NCBI RefSeq assembly: GCF_003853705.1
Contig: NZ_QTQI01000001.1
Location: 558,001-622,000 of the forward strand
Origin: Burkholderia sp. Bp8992
Lineage (GTDB): Bacteria > Pseudomonadota > Gammaproteobacteria > Burkholderiales > Burkholderiaceae
DNA length: 64,000 nucleotides
Direction of reading: 5' to 3'
The notes beneath the pieces are model-generated. The model made no database searches and was not told the DNA's origin. It saw only the letters and a list, made by a program, of their open reading frames with translations. Shown piece after piece: positions 32,717 to 41,549 of this stretch. Position numbers and translations under genes: made by a program. How positions within the stretch are numbered: the first letter of the stretch is position 1; each line of letters starts with the position of its first letter.

Positions 32717-33892
32717 TCATCCCAGCGACAGCACGCTGTTCAACAACATCCGCACCAGCGTGGCCTGCCGCGTGACGCCCGTCTTCGAAAAGATCGCACG
32801 CAGGTGCGAACGCGCGGTGTTCTTGCTGATCGCGAGTTCGTCGGCCGCTTCCTCGAGCGTCTGCCCGTTGACGAGCGCGAGCGCCAGCGCCGTTTCGGCC
32901 GGCGTGAGGTCGAACAGCTTGCGCACGATGTCGTGAGACGCCTGCGACTTGCGCTCGGCATCGCGGATGAAGATCGCGCACGCCGGCCGGCGCGGGTTGT
33001 CCTCCGACCATTCGCTCAACGGGACCGCACGGATCAGCACGCCAAGCCGCGGCTTGCCGGACGGGCGCGGCACCGCGATCGCGTGCGCGACCGACGGCGT
33101 GACGCCCGTGCGTTCCGCGAGCACCTGGCGGATCAGCTTCTGCAGCTTGCGATCCTCGAGCGGATACGACGCCTCGAGCGTGCCGCCGCGCACGCGCAGG
33201 CCGTCGCATTCGGCGAAGATCTCGTCGGCGACGGAGTTGGTCCTCATGATCGTGCCGCGCTCGTCGAGAATCGCGGTGCCGACGAGCATGCGGTCGATCG
33301 TGCTCGCATACAGCGTGCGCTCGGATTCGACCATCCCGAACTTCGCGTGCAGCCGCACCGCGCGCTTCAGGTGCGGCAGCAGCGCGTTGCACACGGCCTT
33401 GTCGGCCGCCGAGAATGCCTGGCCGCGATGCGGACGGCAGACGCGAAACCGGCACTCGACGCCGTCGTGCGTGCGCAGGTCTGCGCCCATGAGATAGCCG
33501 ACGTCGAACGGCTTCAGGAATTCGGCATACATCGCGCTGTTGCGCCAGACGCCGACGCCGAGCAGCTCGTCGACGGTGACGACGCGATCGCCCGGCAGGT
33601 TCACGAACGGATCGAGTGCGTAGTAATAATTGTTGTAAGACGCGACGCCCGTCAGCGGCGCACTCTCCGCGGATGCGTTGATCATCAGCCCCGTATGGCC
33701 GCTGGCGGGCCAGCGCAGGATCATCGTCACGTAGTTCGCGTGGAGGTGCACGCGGATCTGTTCGAGCGCGGCGCCCCACGGCACGTCTTCGAGCGGGCCT
33801 TCGTAGATGGTCGTGAGCAACGCGTCGAACTGCTCGAGCGTCAGTTTCGATTGGGCAAGGTTTGGCGGCAGGGCCGGGGGCGCCGTGATCAT
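32717..33892 (-). CDS. LuxR-type regulator, TesR/TeiR-like
   Basis: A 391-residue regulator. The C-terminal helix-turn-helix (about 325-385) is of LuxR type: Leu-Thr-Pro-Ala-Glu-Thr-Ala-Leu-Ala, Glu-Glu-Ala-Ala-Asp-Glu-Leu, Ser-Lys-Asn-Thr-Ala-Arg-Ser-His-Leu. The N-terminal 250 residues have no response-regulator receiver or autoinducer domain and look like a GAF/PAS-type sensory region. AGGAGA eight bases upstream supports the ATG at 33892. The steroid regulator TesR/TeiR of Comamonas testosteroni is a LuxR-type protein of about the same length, so this may govern the cluster starting at 36.7 kb. This is inference from family, size and location. Confidence 0.78.
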   Translation of the reverse strand: MITAPPALPPNLAQSKLTLEQFDALLTTIYEGPLEDVPWGAALEQIRVHLHANYVTMILRWPASGHTGLMINASAESAPLTGVASYNNYYYALDPFVNLPGDRVVTVDELLGVGVWRNSAMYAEFLKPFDVGYLMGADLRTHDGVECRFRVCRPHRGQAFSAADKAVCNALLPHLKRAVRLHAKFGMVESERTLYASTIDRMLVGTAILDERGTIMRTNSVADEIFAECDGLRVRGGTLEASYPLEDRKLQKLIRQVLAERTGVTPSVAHAIAVPRPSGKPRLGVLIRAVPLSEWSEDNPRRPACAIFIRDAERKSQASHDIVRKLFDLTPAETALALALVNGQTLEEAADELAISKNTARSHLRAIFSKTGVTRQATLVRMLLNSVLSLG

Positions 33893-34116
33893 TCGGGTTG
33901 TCTCCTGTTGCGGCCGCCGGGTCGCAGGGCGCCTGGCGTGCACGTTCGGACCGCCGGCGGCGATGCGCGTGGCGGAACCGGAACACGGTAGCGTATCGGC
34001 TCGCGCGCGACATCCCATGAATGAGGGTGGTTGAGTGCGTTTTGTAAGGTATTTGTGAACCTTCTCGCCGCGCCGGTCGTCTAACCGGCCCTCCAACGCT
34101 CCCAGAGGAACATCTG

Positions 34117-34497
34117 ATGATTCACAAGACCCGAACGCTGCTCGGCGCGGCCGTGATTGCCGGCAGCACGCTCCTCGCCGGATGCCAGACCGACGCGGCC
34201 GCCACGGCGCCGAGCGCGGCCCGCCCGGTCGACGGCAAGCCCGTGACCAAAACCGTCTACGTCGCGCCGCAGTCGGCGCGCTGCACGGGCGTCGCGCCGA
34301 TGGAGTGCCTGCAGGTGCGCAGCAGCCCGAGCGAGCCGTGGAGCCTGTGGTACGCGGGGATCGAAGGGTTTGCCTACCAGCCCGGTTACCTGTACACGCT
34401 CGAAATCGACGAATACCGCGTCGCGCAGCCGCCGGCCGACGGTTCGTCGATCCGCTGGGTGCTCAAGCGTGTCGTCGAACGCCGTCAGGTGAACTGA
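34117..34497 (+). CDS. DUF4377 lipoprotein
   Basis: A 126-residue lipoprotein with lipobox Leu-Leu-Ala-Gly-Cys (Cys23). The mature part carries the DUF4377 pattern: Val-Tyr-Val-Ala-Pro-Gln-x-x-x-Cys-Thr-Gly-Val-Ala-Pro-Met-Glu-Cys-Leu-Gln-Val-Arg, Pro-Trp-x-Leu-Trp-Tyr, Ile-Glu-Gly-Phe, Tyr-Gln-Pro-Gly-Tyr. Two conserved cysteines could form a disulfide. AGAGGA precedes the ATG. It converges with the drug exporter gene, only nine bases away. Related domains occur in HslJ-like envelope stress proteins; the function is not known. Confidence 0.82.
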   Translation: MIHKTRTLLGAAVIAGSTLLAGCQTDAAATAPSAARPVDGKPVTKTVYVAPQSARCTGVAPMECLQVRSSPSEPWSLWYAGIEGFAYQPGYLYTLEIDEYRVAQPPADGSSIRWVLKRVVERRQVN

Positions 34498-34506
34498 CGG
34501 CCGCGT

Positions 34507-35895
34507 TCAAGCGGACGGCCGCGCCGCCGCACCGGCCGGCGGCGCGGCCGTATCGATCCGCCGGAATACGGCGGACGACAGCAGCGTCACGCCGCCCATG
34601 CACGCGAACGACAGCATGAATCCGTGCGCCATCGAGCCCCAATAGGCGGCGAACAGGTTGACGAGCCCGCCGCCGATCGACACGCCCAGGCCCATCGCGA
34701 GCATCTGCATCATCGTGAACAGGCTGTTGCCGCTGCCGGCGTCGGCATGCGACAGCCCCTTGAGCGTCACGCTGTTCATTGCCGCGAACTGCATCGAGTT
34801 CGCCGTGCCGAACACGATCAGCAGCACACTCTCCAGCACCGGCGCGGGCCGCGCCGACACCAGCGCGAATCCCGTGATCGCGCAGCCGACGATCACCGTG
34901 TTCACGACCAGGAACGTCGCATAGCCGAAGCGCTTCACGAGCGGCGCGATCCAGCGTTTCGCGATGACGCCCGCGATCGCGGCCGGCAGCATCATCAACC
35001 CCGATTGCAGCGGCGTATAGCCGAGCTGCACCTGCATCAGCAGCGGCAGCATGAACGGCACCGAGCTCGTGCCGATCCGGCACAGCAGGTTGCCGAGCAG
35101 CCCCGAACCGAAGTTCGGTTCGCGAAACAGCCCGAGCCGGAACAGCGGCTGCGCACGCCGCCGCGCATGCGGCAGGTAGGCGAGCGCGCTCGCGAGCCCG
35201 ACCACGGCCAGCCCGGCCGCCCACGCGGTGCGATGCGCGGGCGTCGGCGGGTCAATCGCGAGCGACAGCGCGATCATCGCGACCGACAGCAGCGCACAGC
35301 CGACGAAGTCGAACGGCGGCGGCTGCGTCGCCTGGTCGTGCGGCAGGTAGCGCTGCACCGCGACGAAGCCGACCACGCCGACCGGCACGTTGACGATGAA
35401 CACCCAGTGCCATGACATCGCCTGCGTGAGCCAGCCGCCGAGCGTCGGCCCGACGATCGGGCCGAGCTGGCCTGCGGTCGACACGAACGCGATCGCCGCG
35501 ACGTACTGTTCGCCCGGCACGCGGCGCAGCACGGCGAGCCGCCCGATCGGCAGCAGCATCGAGCCGCCGATGCCCTGCACGGCGCGCGCAATGACGAGCT
35601 GGCCGAGCGTATGCGACGCCGCGCAGCCGATCGACGCGAGCACGAACACGAGGATCGCGACCGAAAACACGCGGCGCGTGCCGAAGCGGTCGGCGAGCCA
35701 GCCGGACGCCGGCGTGAGCATTGCCATCGTCAGCGTATAGACGACCACGACGGGCTGCATCGCGAGCGGCGACGCGTGCAGGCTTTGGGCGATCGAGGGC
35801 AGCGCGGTGTTGACGATCGTCGTGTCGAGCGACTGCATGAAGAATGCAGCGGCGACGATCCAGAGCAGCACGGCGTGTGTGGGTTCCCGGGACAT
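34507..35895 (-). CDS. DHA2-family MFS drug exporter (MdtD-like)
   Basis: A 462-residue transporter with 13-14 hydrophobic helices. DHA2 motifs are visible: Leu-Asp-Thr-Thr-Ile-Val-Asn-Thr-Ala-Leu-Pro (about 23-33), Gly-Trp-Leu-Ala-Asp-Arg-Phe-Gly-Thr-Arg-Arg (motif A), and Gly-Pro-Thr-Leu-Gly-Gly-Trp (motif C). It resembles E. coli MdtD. Proton-driven export of a toxic compound is likely. It has no adjacent periplasmic adaptor gene. In this setting it might expel steroid or other hydrophobic compounds, but nothing in the sequence proves it. Confidence 0.83.
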   Translation of the reverse strand: MSREPTHAVLLWIVAAAFFMQSLDTTIVNTALPSIAQSLHASPLAMQPVVVVYTLTMAMLTPASGWLADRFGTRRVFSVAILVFVLASIGCAASHTLGQLVIARAVQGIGGSMLLPIGRLAVLRRVPGEQYVAAIAFVSTAGQLGPIVGPTLGGWLTQAMSWHWVFIVNVPVGVVGFVAVQRYLPHDQATQPPPFDFVGCALLSVAMIALSLAIDPPTPAHRTAWAAGLAVVGLASALAYLPHARRRAQPLFRLGLFREPNFGSGLLGNLLCRIGTSSVPFMLPLLMQVQLGYTPLQSGLMMLPAAIAGVIAKRWIAPLVKRFGYATFLVVNTVIVGCAITGFALVSARPAPVLESVLLIVFGTANSMQFAAMNSVTLKGLSHADAGSGNSLFTMMQMLAMGLGVSIGGGLVNLFAAYWGSMAHGFMLSFACMGGVTLLSSAVFRRIDTAAPPAGAAARPSA

Positions 35896-35975
35896 GGCGA
35901 AATCGGTGGTGCGAAAGCCCGGCGGGGGGGCGCCGGTGCGCGGTTGCGCGGCGCCTGCCGGACTTCAAGCGCTCG

Positions 35976-36086
35976 ATGGTACCGATTCCGGCGGTTATCG
36001 GGAAGCTGTCTGAGGAAATCGAGGCCGAGCCGGGCGTCACGCACGCGGTCGTGCCGAAGGCGCTCGCGAAAAAAGGGGGCAGGTGA
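35976..36086 (+). CDS. Possible 36-residue small protein
   Basis: A short frame beginning Met-Val-Pro-Ile-Pro-Ala-Val-Ile-Gly-Lys-Leu-Ser-Glu-Glu-Ile and ending Ala-Leu-Ala-Lys-Lys-Gly-Gly-Arg is amphipathic and charge-balanced, unlike typical GC-rich shadow frames. It has no clear ribosome site and sits alone between two leftward genes. It may be a small protein, the tail of a decayed gene, or chance. I do not recognise it. Confidence 0.22.
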   Translation: MVPIPAVIGKLSEEIEAEPGVTHAVVPKALAKKGGR

Positions 36087-36135
36087 CGCACGCCATGCGC
36101 CGGCATCCGGCATTCGGCGCCCGCGCCGCGCATCG

Positions 36136-36486
36136 TCAGGCCGACCGCTTCTGCGAGATCACGAGCAGCGCGCCGTTCTTGTCCTCCAGTACCGCGCGGT
36201 ATTCGTGCGGCCCGGCCTGCACGGGCACGCGCACCGATGCGCCGGCCTTCACGACCCGCGCCATCGCCGCATACAGGTCGTCGTTTTCGTCGACGCGCAG
36301 CGTGAGCGCCGCGCGCTCGACGATCTGCTCGTCGCCCGCGACCAGCGCGATCGTCAGCGGGCCGCCGTCGAGCGCGCAATAGCGGTCGCCGTCGCGGAAT
36401 TTCACGTTCAGCCCCAGCCCGTCGACGAACAGCGGCAGCGCCGTGTCGATGTCGTCGACCGGATACAGCAGCATCGATACCTTCAT
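36136..36486 (-). CDS. VOC-superfamily (glyoxalase-like) protein
   Basis: A 116-residue single-domain VOC protein. It opens Met-Lys-Val-Ser-Met-Leu-Leu-Tyr-Pro-Val-Asp-Asp-Ile-Asp-Thr-Ala-Leu and shows the paired beta-alpha-beta-beta-beta pattern, with Val-Leu-Glu-Asp-Lys-Asn-Gly-Ala near the end, where VOC proteins often carry a metal-binding Glu. The family includes glyoxalase, resistance and dioxygenase proteins; the activity cannot be deduced here. GGGAGA precedes the ATG. It diverges from the first gene of the steroid cluster (260-base gap), so it could share control. Confidence 0.72.
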   Translation of the reverse strand: MKVSMLLYPVDDIDTALPLFVDGLGLNVKFRDGDRYCALDGGPLTIALVAGDEQIVERAALTLRVDENDDLYAAMARVVKAGASVRVPVQAGPHEYRAVLEDKNGALLVISQKRSA

Positions 36487-36746
36487 CCCGGTTCTCCCTT
36501 GTCTTGATGTGGGCGGCGTGCAATGCGCCGCCGGTCGATGCTAGCGCGTCGCCCGCGGGCTCACGCAGTCCGATCGGATGACCGTGAAACCCCTCTGTCC
36601 CCGCAGGCGGGCAGCTACTCCGAACAGATGATGCCCACGCCAGCCGGCGCGCCGACACTCCCATTCGTGGACCGTCGCTATTCGTCCGTATCGTGCGGGC
36701 GGCCTGCGCGACCCCGACTCGTCCAACACACATGGAGACGCACGCA

Positions 36747-37886
36747 ATGAAGTTTTCCCTCATCTACGAAGCCCAGACCACCGACGCATCGCGCGAGGGC
36801 GACCACCGGGTGTTCAAGGAGACGGTCGAGCAGGCGCTGCTCGCCGAGCAGGTCGGTTTCGACACGATCTGGTGCGTGGAGCACACGTCGCTGACCCACT
36901 ATGCGCACATGAGCGCGCCGGAGACCTTCCTTGCGTACCTGGCCGGCCGCACGACGCGCATCGGCCTCGGCCACGGCGTCGTGTGCCTGCCGCCGGCGAT
37001 GAACCACCCGATCAAGGTGGCGGAACGCGTCGCGCTGCTCGACATCCTGTCGGGCGGTCGCGTGCATTTCGGCGTCGGCAAGGGCGGCAGCCAGCAGGAA
37101 GCCGGCGCGTTCGGCTACGACCTCAACGAACTGCAGCCGATGATCGACGAATCGATGTACCTCGTGCCGAAGATGTTCGTGCAGGACGAGATCGAGCACG
37201 ACGGCAAGTACATCAAGATCCCGAAGCGCCCGATCCACCCGAAGCCGTTCCAGGATCCGCACCCGCCGATGTACCTCGCGTGTACGAACACCGATGCGCT
37301 GCTGCGCGCCGGCCAGCGCGGGATGGGCGCGCTGGTGCTCGGCTTCGGCGGCCCGGACGAGGTCGCGAAGAAGAATGCCGTGTACCGAGAGGCATGGGCG
37401 AACCGCAAGCCGGAAGACCAGGTCGGCTTCCGCCCGACCCGGCACCTCGCGGCGCTGTGCCCGACGGTCGTGATGGCCGACGGCCAGGCCGCCCGCAAGA
37501 TCGGCATCCGCGGCCAGCGCTACTTCATGGAATCGCTCGCGTACTGGTACACGGGCGGCGAGCGTCCGGACCCGGCGAAGTGGGACGACGATCTCGTGCA
37601 GGCCGACACCGGCGAGATGGTGATCCGCTCGCGCTTCGCGTCGGAGGAAGTCGTCGTCAACTTCGCCGACCCCGCGCTCGCGATGATGAACCCGAACCAC
37701 GCGTACGGCACGGTGGACGACTGCATCGGCTATGTCGGCCGCCTGCAGGAAGCCGGTGTCGACGAAGTGCTGTTCCTGTGCCAGATGGGCACGGTGCCGC
37801 ACGAAGCGCAGATGGAGACGATCCGCAACATCGGCGAGCACGTGATCCCGTTCTTCAACCGCGAGAAGGAACGCGCCTGCGCGTGA
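36747..37886 (+). CDS. LLM-class flavin-dependent monooxygenase, first gene of steroid block A
   Basis: A 379-residue bacterial luciferase-like (F420/FMN) oxidoreductase. Typical features are Glu-x-Val-Gly-Phe-Asp-Thr-Ile-Trp-Cys-Val-Glu-His near residue 36-48, Thr-Arg-Ile-Gly-Leu-Gly-His-Gly-Val, and Ala-Glu-Arg-Val-Ala-Leu-Leu-Asp-Ile-Leu-Ser-Gly-Gly-Arg. It should need reduced flavin from a reductase; the HsaB-like reductase 4 kb downstream is a possible donor. GGAGA before the ATG at 36747 fixes the start. It leads the rightward run into hsaA, 168 bases on. No known steroid step clearly needs this class, so its substrate is open. Confidence 0.82.
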   Translation: MKFSLIYEAQTTDASREGDHRVFKETVEQALLAEQVGFDTIWCVEHTSLTHYAHMSAPETFLAYLAGRTTRIGLGHGVVCLPPAMNHPIKVAERVALLDILSGGRVHFGVGKGGSQQEAGAFGYDLNELQPMIDESMYLVPKMFVQDEIEHDGKYIKIPKRPIHPKPFQDPHPPMYLACTNTDALLRAGQRGMGALVLGFGGPDEVAKKNAVYREAWANRKPEDQVGFRPTRHLAALCPTVVMADGQAARKIGIRGQRYFMESLAYWYTGGERPDPAKWDDDLVQADTGEMVIRSRFASEEVVVNFADPALAMMNPNHAYGTVDDCIGYVGRLQEAGVDEVLFLCQMGTVPHEAQMETIRNIGEHVIPFFNREKERACA

Positions 37887-38054
37887 TGCACGGGGCCGCG
37901 CCCGTCGTCCCGTCCGGTCGGACGATGCGGCGCGGTCGCGCGAAGCCGACCATCGGTGGTGGCGAGCATCGCCCGCGGCCAGGCCGCGCCGAACAACTTT
38001 GAACGAGAGCGGGGCGCGCACCACGGCGCAGCCCCCGTTCCACAGGAGACATTC

Positions 38055-39248
38055 GTGCATCGCGACAACGATTCGAACGCATTGGCCGCCACGCTGGTCG
38101 CCCGGGCCGAGGCACTGGCGCCGGTGCTGGCCGGCCGCGCCGCGCAGGCGGACGCGCAGGGCCGGATCCCGGCCGAGACGATCGCCGACATGCAGGCCGC
38201 CGGCTTCTTCAAGGTGCTGCAGCCGAAGCGCTACGGCGGCTACGAGCTCGATCCGCAGGCCTTCTTCGACATCCAGATGGCACTCGCGCGCGGCTGCATG
38301 TCGACCGCGTGGGTGTACGGCGTCGTCGGCGTGCACAACTGGCAGCTCGCGCTGTTCGACGAACGCGCGCAGCAGGATGTCTGGGGCAACGACCCGGCCA
38401 CGCTGATCGCGTCGACCTACATGCCGGTCGGCCGCGTGACGCCGGTCGACGGCGGCTTCCGCCTGTCGGGCCACTGGAAGTTCTCGAGCGGCAGCGAACT
38501 GTGCGAATGGGTGTTCCTCGGCGCGCTGGTGCCGCCGGCCGAGGCCGGCCAGCCGCCCGAATACCGGACCTTCCTGCTGCCGAAAACCGACTACCGGATC
38601 CAGCAGGACTGGGACGTGCTCGGCCTGCGCGCGACGGGCAGCCACGACATCGTCGTCGACGACGTGTTCGTGCCCGCGTACCGCACGCACAAGGCGATCG
38701 ACGGGATGATGGGCACGAGCCCCGGTCTCGCCGTCAACGCTGCACCGCTGTTCAAGCTGCCGTTCGCGCAGATCTTCGTGCGCGCGGTGTGCACGTCGTG
38801 CATCGGCGCGCTGCAGGGTGCGCTCGACGATTTCACCGGCTATGCGGCGACGCGCGTGTCGGCGAACAGCGGCGCGAAGACGACCGACGATCCGGGCGCG
38901 CAGAGCGCGTGCGCGAACGCGGCCGTCGCGATCGACGAGATGAAGGTGCTGCTCCAGCGCAATTTCGCGGAACTGATGGCGTCGGTGACGGGCGGCCCGG
39001 CCGTGTCGATCGAGCGCCGCGTGCATTTCCGCTACCAGTCGGCGCAGGTCGCCGAGCGCTGCGCGCAGGCCGCGAACACGCTGCTGCGCTACGCGGGCGG
39101 CAACGGCATCTATCACCGCAATCCGCTGGTGCGCCGTTTCCTCGACCTGCATGCGGCCCGCGCGCACTACGCGAACAACGTCGACCGCTTCGGCCAGAAC
39201 CTCGGCGCGGTGATGCTCGGTCGCGACAACACGGACTTCTTCATCTGA
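38055..39248 (+). CDS. hsaA: 3-HSA hydroxylase oxygenase component (HsaA-like)
   Basis: A 397-residue acyl-CoA-dehydrogenase-fold flavin monooxygenase. It resembles M. tuberculosis HsaA: Gly-Phe-Phe-x-x-Leu-Gln-Pro-x-x-Tyr-Gly-Gly, Val-Val-Gly-Val-His-Asn-Trp-x-Leu-Ala-Leu-Phe-Asp, Val-Trp-Gly-x-Asp-Pro-x-Thr, and Val-x-Gly-Leu-Arg-x-Thr-Gly-Ser. HsaA hydroxylates the phenolic secosteroid 3-HSA at C4 with reduced flavin from HsaB, preparing it for meta cleavage by HsaC. The GTG at 38055 has AGGAG six bases upstream. hsaB lies two genes downstream, in line with a two-component system. Confidence 0.82.
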   Translation: MHRDNDSNALAATLVARAEALAPVLAGRAAQADAQGRIPAETIADMQAAGFFKVLQPKRYGGYELDPQAFFDIQMALARGCMSTAWVYGVVGVHNWQLALFDERAQQDVWGNDPATLIASTYMPVGRVTPVDGGFRLSGHWKFSSGSELCEWVFLGALVPPAEAGQPPEYRTFLLPKTDYRIQQDWDVLGLRATGSHDIVVDDVFVPAYRTHKAIDGMMGTSPGLAVNAAPLFKLPFAQIFVRAVCTSCIGALQGALDDFTGYAATRVSANSGAKTTDDPGAQSACANAAVAIDEMKVLLQRNFAELMASVTGGPAVSIERRVHFRYQSAQVAERCAQAANTLLRYAGGNGIYHRNPLVRRFLDLHAARAHYANNVDRFGQNLGAVMLGRDNTDFFI

Positions 39249-39258
39249 CGAGGCCGCG

Positions 39259-41019
39259 ATGAACGACACGCAAGCACAGCAATACACGTTCGACGTGATC
39301 GTCGTCGGTTCGGGCGCGGGCGCGCTGCTCGCCGCGTGCCGCGCGGCCGACCACGGGCTGTCCGTCGTCGTGATCGAGAAGACGGCGCTGTACGGCGGCA
39401 CATCGGCCGTATCGGGCGGCGGCATCTGGATTCCGTGCAACCACCATATCGCCGAGCTCGGCGCGACCGATTCGCGCGAGGCCGCGCGCCGCTATGTCGA
39501 CGCGTGCGTGGCCGGCGCGTCGACACAAGAACGGCTCGACGCCTATCTCGATCGCGCGCCGGAGATGCTGCGCTATCTGGAAGCGAAGACGCCCGTGCGC
39601 TTCCAGGCGCTGCCGAAATACGCGGACTATTTCCAGAAGCTGCCGGGCGCGATGCCCGGTTATCGTGCGCTCGATCCGCTGCCGTTCGACGGCGGCCTGC
39701 TCGGCGACGAGTTCGACCGGCTGCGGCCGCCGTCGCCCGGCACGCTGATCTTCGGGCGTCTGTCGGTGACGTCGAAGGAAGCGCACACCTTGTTCTCGCG
39801 CGGGCCCGGCTTCATGACGCTCACGATCAGGCAGTTCGGCCGCTACTGGCTCGATTTCCGCATGCGCCGCCACACGCGGCGCGACCGGCGCCTGACGCTC
39901 GGCAACGCATTGATCGGCGGGCTGCGCCGTGCGCTGCTCGACCGCAACGTGCCGGTGTGGCTCGACACGCCGATGCGCGACCTGCTCGACGCGGACGGCC
40001 GCGTGACGGGCGTGCGTGCGCAGCGCTTCGGGCAGCCGGTGACGATCGCCGCGCGGCATGGCGTGATCCTCGGCGCGGGCGGTTTCGAGCGCAACCAGCC
40101 GATGCGCGAGCGCTACCTGCCGCAGCCGACCCGGGCGCAATGGAGTGCGACGCCGCCATCCAACACCGGCGACGCGATCGCCGAAGGCCACCGGCTCGGC
40201 GGCGCGCTGGCGCTGATGGAGCACGTGTGGGGCGCGCCGACGGTCCGCGTCGCGGGCGAGGAGAAGCAGCGTGCGCTGTTCGTCGAACGCAACCTGCCGG
40301 GCTGTGTGATCGTCAACGGCCTCGGCAAGCGCTTCGTCAACGAAGCCGCGCCGTATTCCGAATTCGTGCCCGCGATGTATCGCGACCATGCGCGCACCGG
40401 CGCGACCGTGCCCGCATGGATGGTGTTCGACGCGCGTTTTCGCCGCAAGTATCCGTGCGGGCCGGTCATGCCGGCGTCGATGATGCCCGATGCGCGGATA
40501 CCGGAAGCCTTTCGCGACGTGCTCGTGAAAGCCGACACGATCGATGCGTTGGCCGCGAAGATCGGCGTCGACGCGGCCGGCCTGCACGACACGCTGCGCG
40601 ACATGGCGCGCTACGCGGCCACCGGCGTCGACGAAGCGTTCGGCAAGGGTGACAACGCGTTCGACACGTACTACGGCGATCCGCGCAATACGCCGAACCC
40701 GTGTCTCGGGCCGGTCGACGAAGCGCCGTTCTACGCGGCGCGGATCGACGCGGGCGATATCGGCACGAAGGGCGGGCTCGTCACCGACGTGCACGCCCGC
40801 GTGCTGCGCGCCGACGGCGAGCCGATCGACGGCCTCTACGCGATCGGCAACACCAGCGCATCGGTGATGGGCGCGAGCTACCCCGGCGCGGGCTCGACGC
40901 TCGGCCCGGCGATGACCTTCGGGTATCTCGCCGCCGACCACCTGGCTGCTCGCGCAGCCGACGCCGGAGGCCGGCAGGCCCGGCCATCCACGACTGAACT
41001 TGACGGAGTCCGATCATGA
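39259..41019 (+). CDS. kstD: 3-Ketosteroid dehydrogenase (KstD family)
   Basis: A 586-residue flavoprotein. The N terminus has the FAD dinucleotide fold Val-Gly-Ser-Gly-Ala-Gly-Ala-Leu and Tyr-Gly-Gly-Thr-Ser-Ala-Val-Ser-Gly-Gly-Gly-Ile-Trp-Ile-Pro. The C terminus has the KstD active-site motif Ser-Tyr-Pro-Gly-Ala-Gly-Ser-Thr-Leu-Gly-Pro-Ala, where Tyr541 and Gly545 match the catalytic Tyr and Gly of characterised Delta1-KstD. It desaturates ring A of 3-ketosteroids and sends electrons to the quinone pool. A Delta4-(5-alpha) enzyme cannot be excluded. Its stop overlaps the hsaB start (41016-41019). Confidence 0.83.
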   Translation: MNDTQAQQYTFDVIVVGSGAGALLAACRAADHGLSVVVIEKTALYGGTSAVSGGGIWIPCNHHIAELGATDSREAARRYVDACVAGASTQERLDAYLDRAPEMLRYLEAKTPVRFQALPKYADYFQKLPGAMPGYRALDPLPFDGGLLGDEFDRLRPPSPGTLIFGRLSVTSKEAHTLFSRGPGFMTLTIRQFGRYWLDFRMRRHTRRDRRLTLGNALIGGLRRALLDRNVPVWLDTPMRDLLDADGRVTGVRAQRFGQPVTIAARHGVILGAGGFERNQPMRERYLPQPTRAQWSATPPSNTGDAIAEGHRLGGALALMEHVWGAPTVRVAGEEKQRALFVERNLPGCVIVNGLGKRFVNEAAPYSEFVPAMYRDHARTGATVPAWMVFDARFRRKYPCGPVMPASMMPDARIPEAFRDVLVKADTIDALAAKIGVDAAGLHDTLRDMARYAATGVDEAFGKGDNAFDTYYGDPRNTPNPCLGPVDEAPFYAARIDAGDIGTKGGLVTDVHARVLRADGEPIDGLYAIGNTSASVMGASYPGAGSTLGPAMTFGYLAADHLAARAADAGGRQARPSTTELDGVRS

Positions 41020-41534
41020 GCGATCTCACCACCCACCCGCTGCGCACCGACATGCTGCTCGCGATGCGCCGCCTCGCGCGCTCCGTCACGGTCATCAGCA
41101 GCACGCACGACGGCCGGCGCTACTCGATGTCCGCGACGGCGGTCGACTCGCTGTCGACCGATCCGCCTTCGCTGCTGATCTGCATCAACCGCAGTGCGTC
41201 GCTGTATCCGCCACTCGATGCGGGCGCGCCGTTCTGCGTGAACGTGCTGTCCGCGCGCCACGAAGGCATCGCGATCGACTGCAGCGGCCGCCTGAAGGGC
41301 GAGGCACGCTTCACGACCGGCGAATGGCATACGTCGCCGCACGGCGTGCCGTATCTGCGCGACGCGCAGGCGAGCCTCGTGTGCGAGCAGGACGGCCGCT
41401 TCGAATACGGCACGCATACGGTGTTCATCGGGCGCATCCGCGAGGTGCTGATGAGCGGCGACGTCGATCCGCTCGTCTATCTCGACGGCGCGTATACGAC
41501 GCCCGGCGCGCCGGTGGCCCGTGCGGTCGCGTGA
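41016..41534 (+). CDS. hsaB: Flavin reductase component (HsaB-like)
   Basis: A 172-residue flavin reductase of the HpaC/HsaB type. It shows Met-Arg-Arg-Leu-Ala-Arg-Ser-Val-Thr-Val-Ile-Ser-Ser, Tyr-Ser-Met-Ser-Ala-Thr-Ala-Val-Asp-Ser-Leu-Ser, Pro-Pro-Ser-Leu-Leu-Ile-Cys-Ile-Asn and a C-terminal Leu-Val-Tyr-Leu-Asp-Gly-Ala-Tyr. It reduces free FMN or FAD with NAD(P)H for the partner oxygenase. It overlaps kstD by four bases. Its most likely partner is HsaA upstream; the LLM-class oxygenase might also use the reduced flavin. Confidence 0.8.
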   Translation: MSDLTTHPLRTDMLLAMRRLARSVTVISSTHDGRRYSMSATAVDSLSTDPPSLLICINRSASLYPPLDAGAPFCVNVLSARHEGIAIDCSGRLKGEARFTTGEWHTSPHGVPYLRDAQASLVCEQDGRFEYGTHTVFIGRIREVLMSGDVDPLVYLDGAYTTPGAPVARAVA

Positions 41535-41549
41535 CGCAAGGAACCGGCG

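Noticed and set aside
35922-35931. G-run that might be a frameshift hot spot
   Set aside because: It is outside the coding sequence of the exporter, upstream of its start, so no gene is affected.
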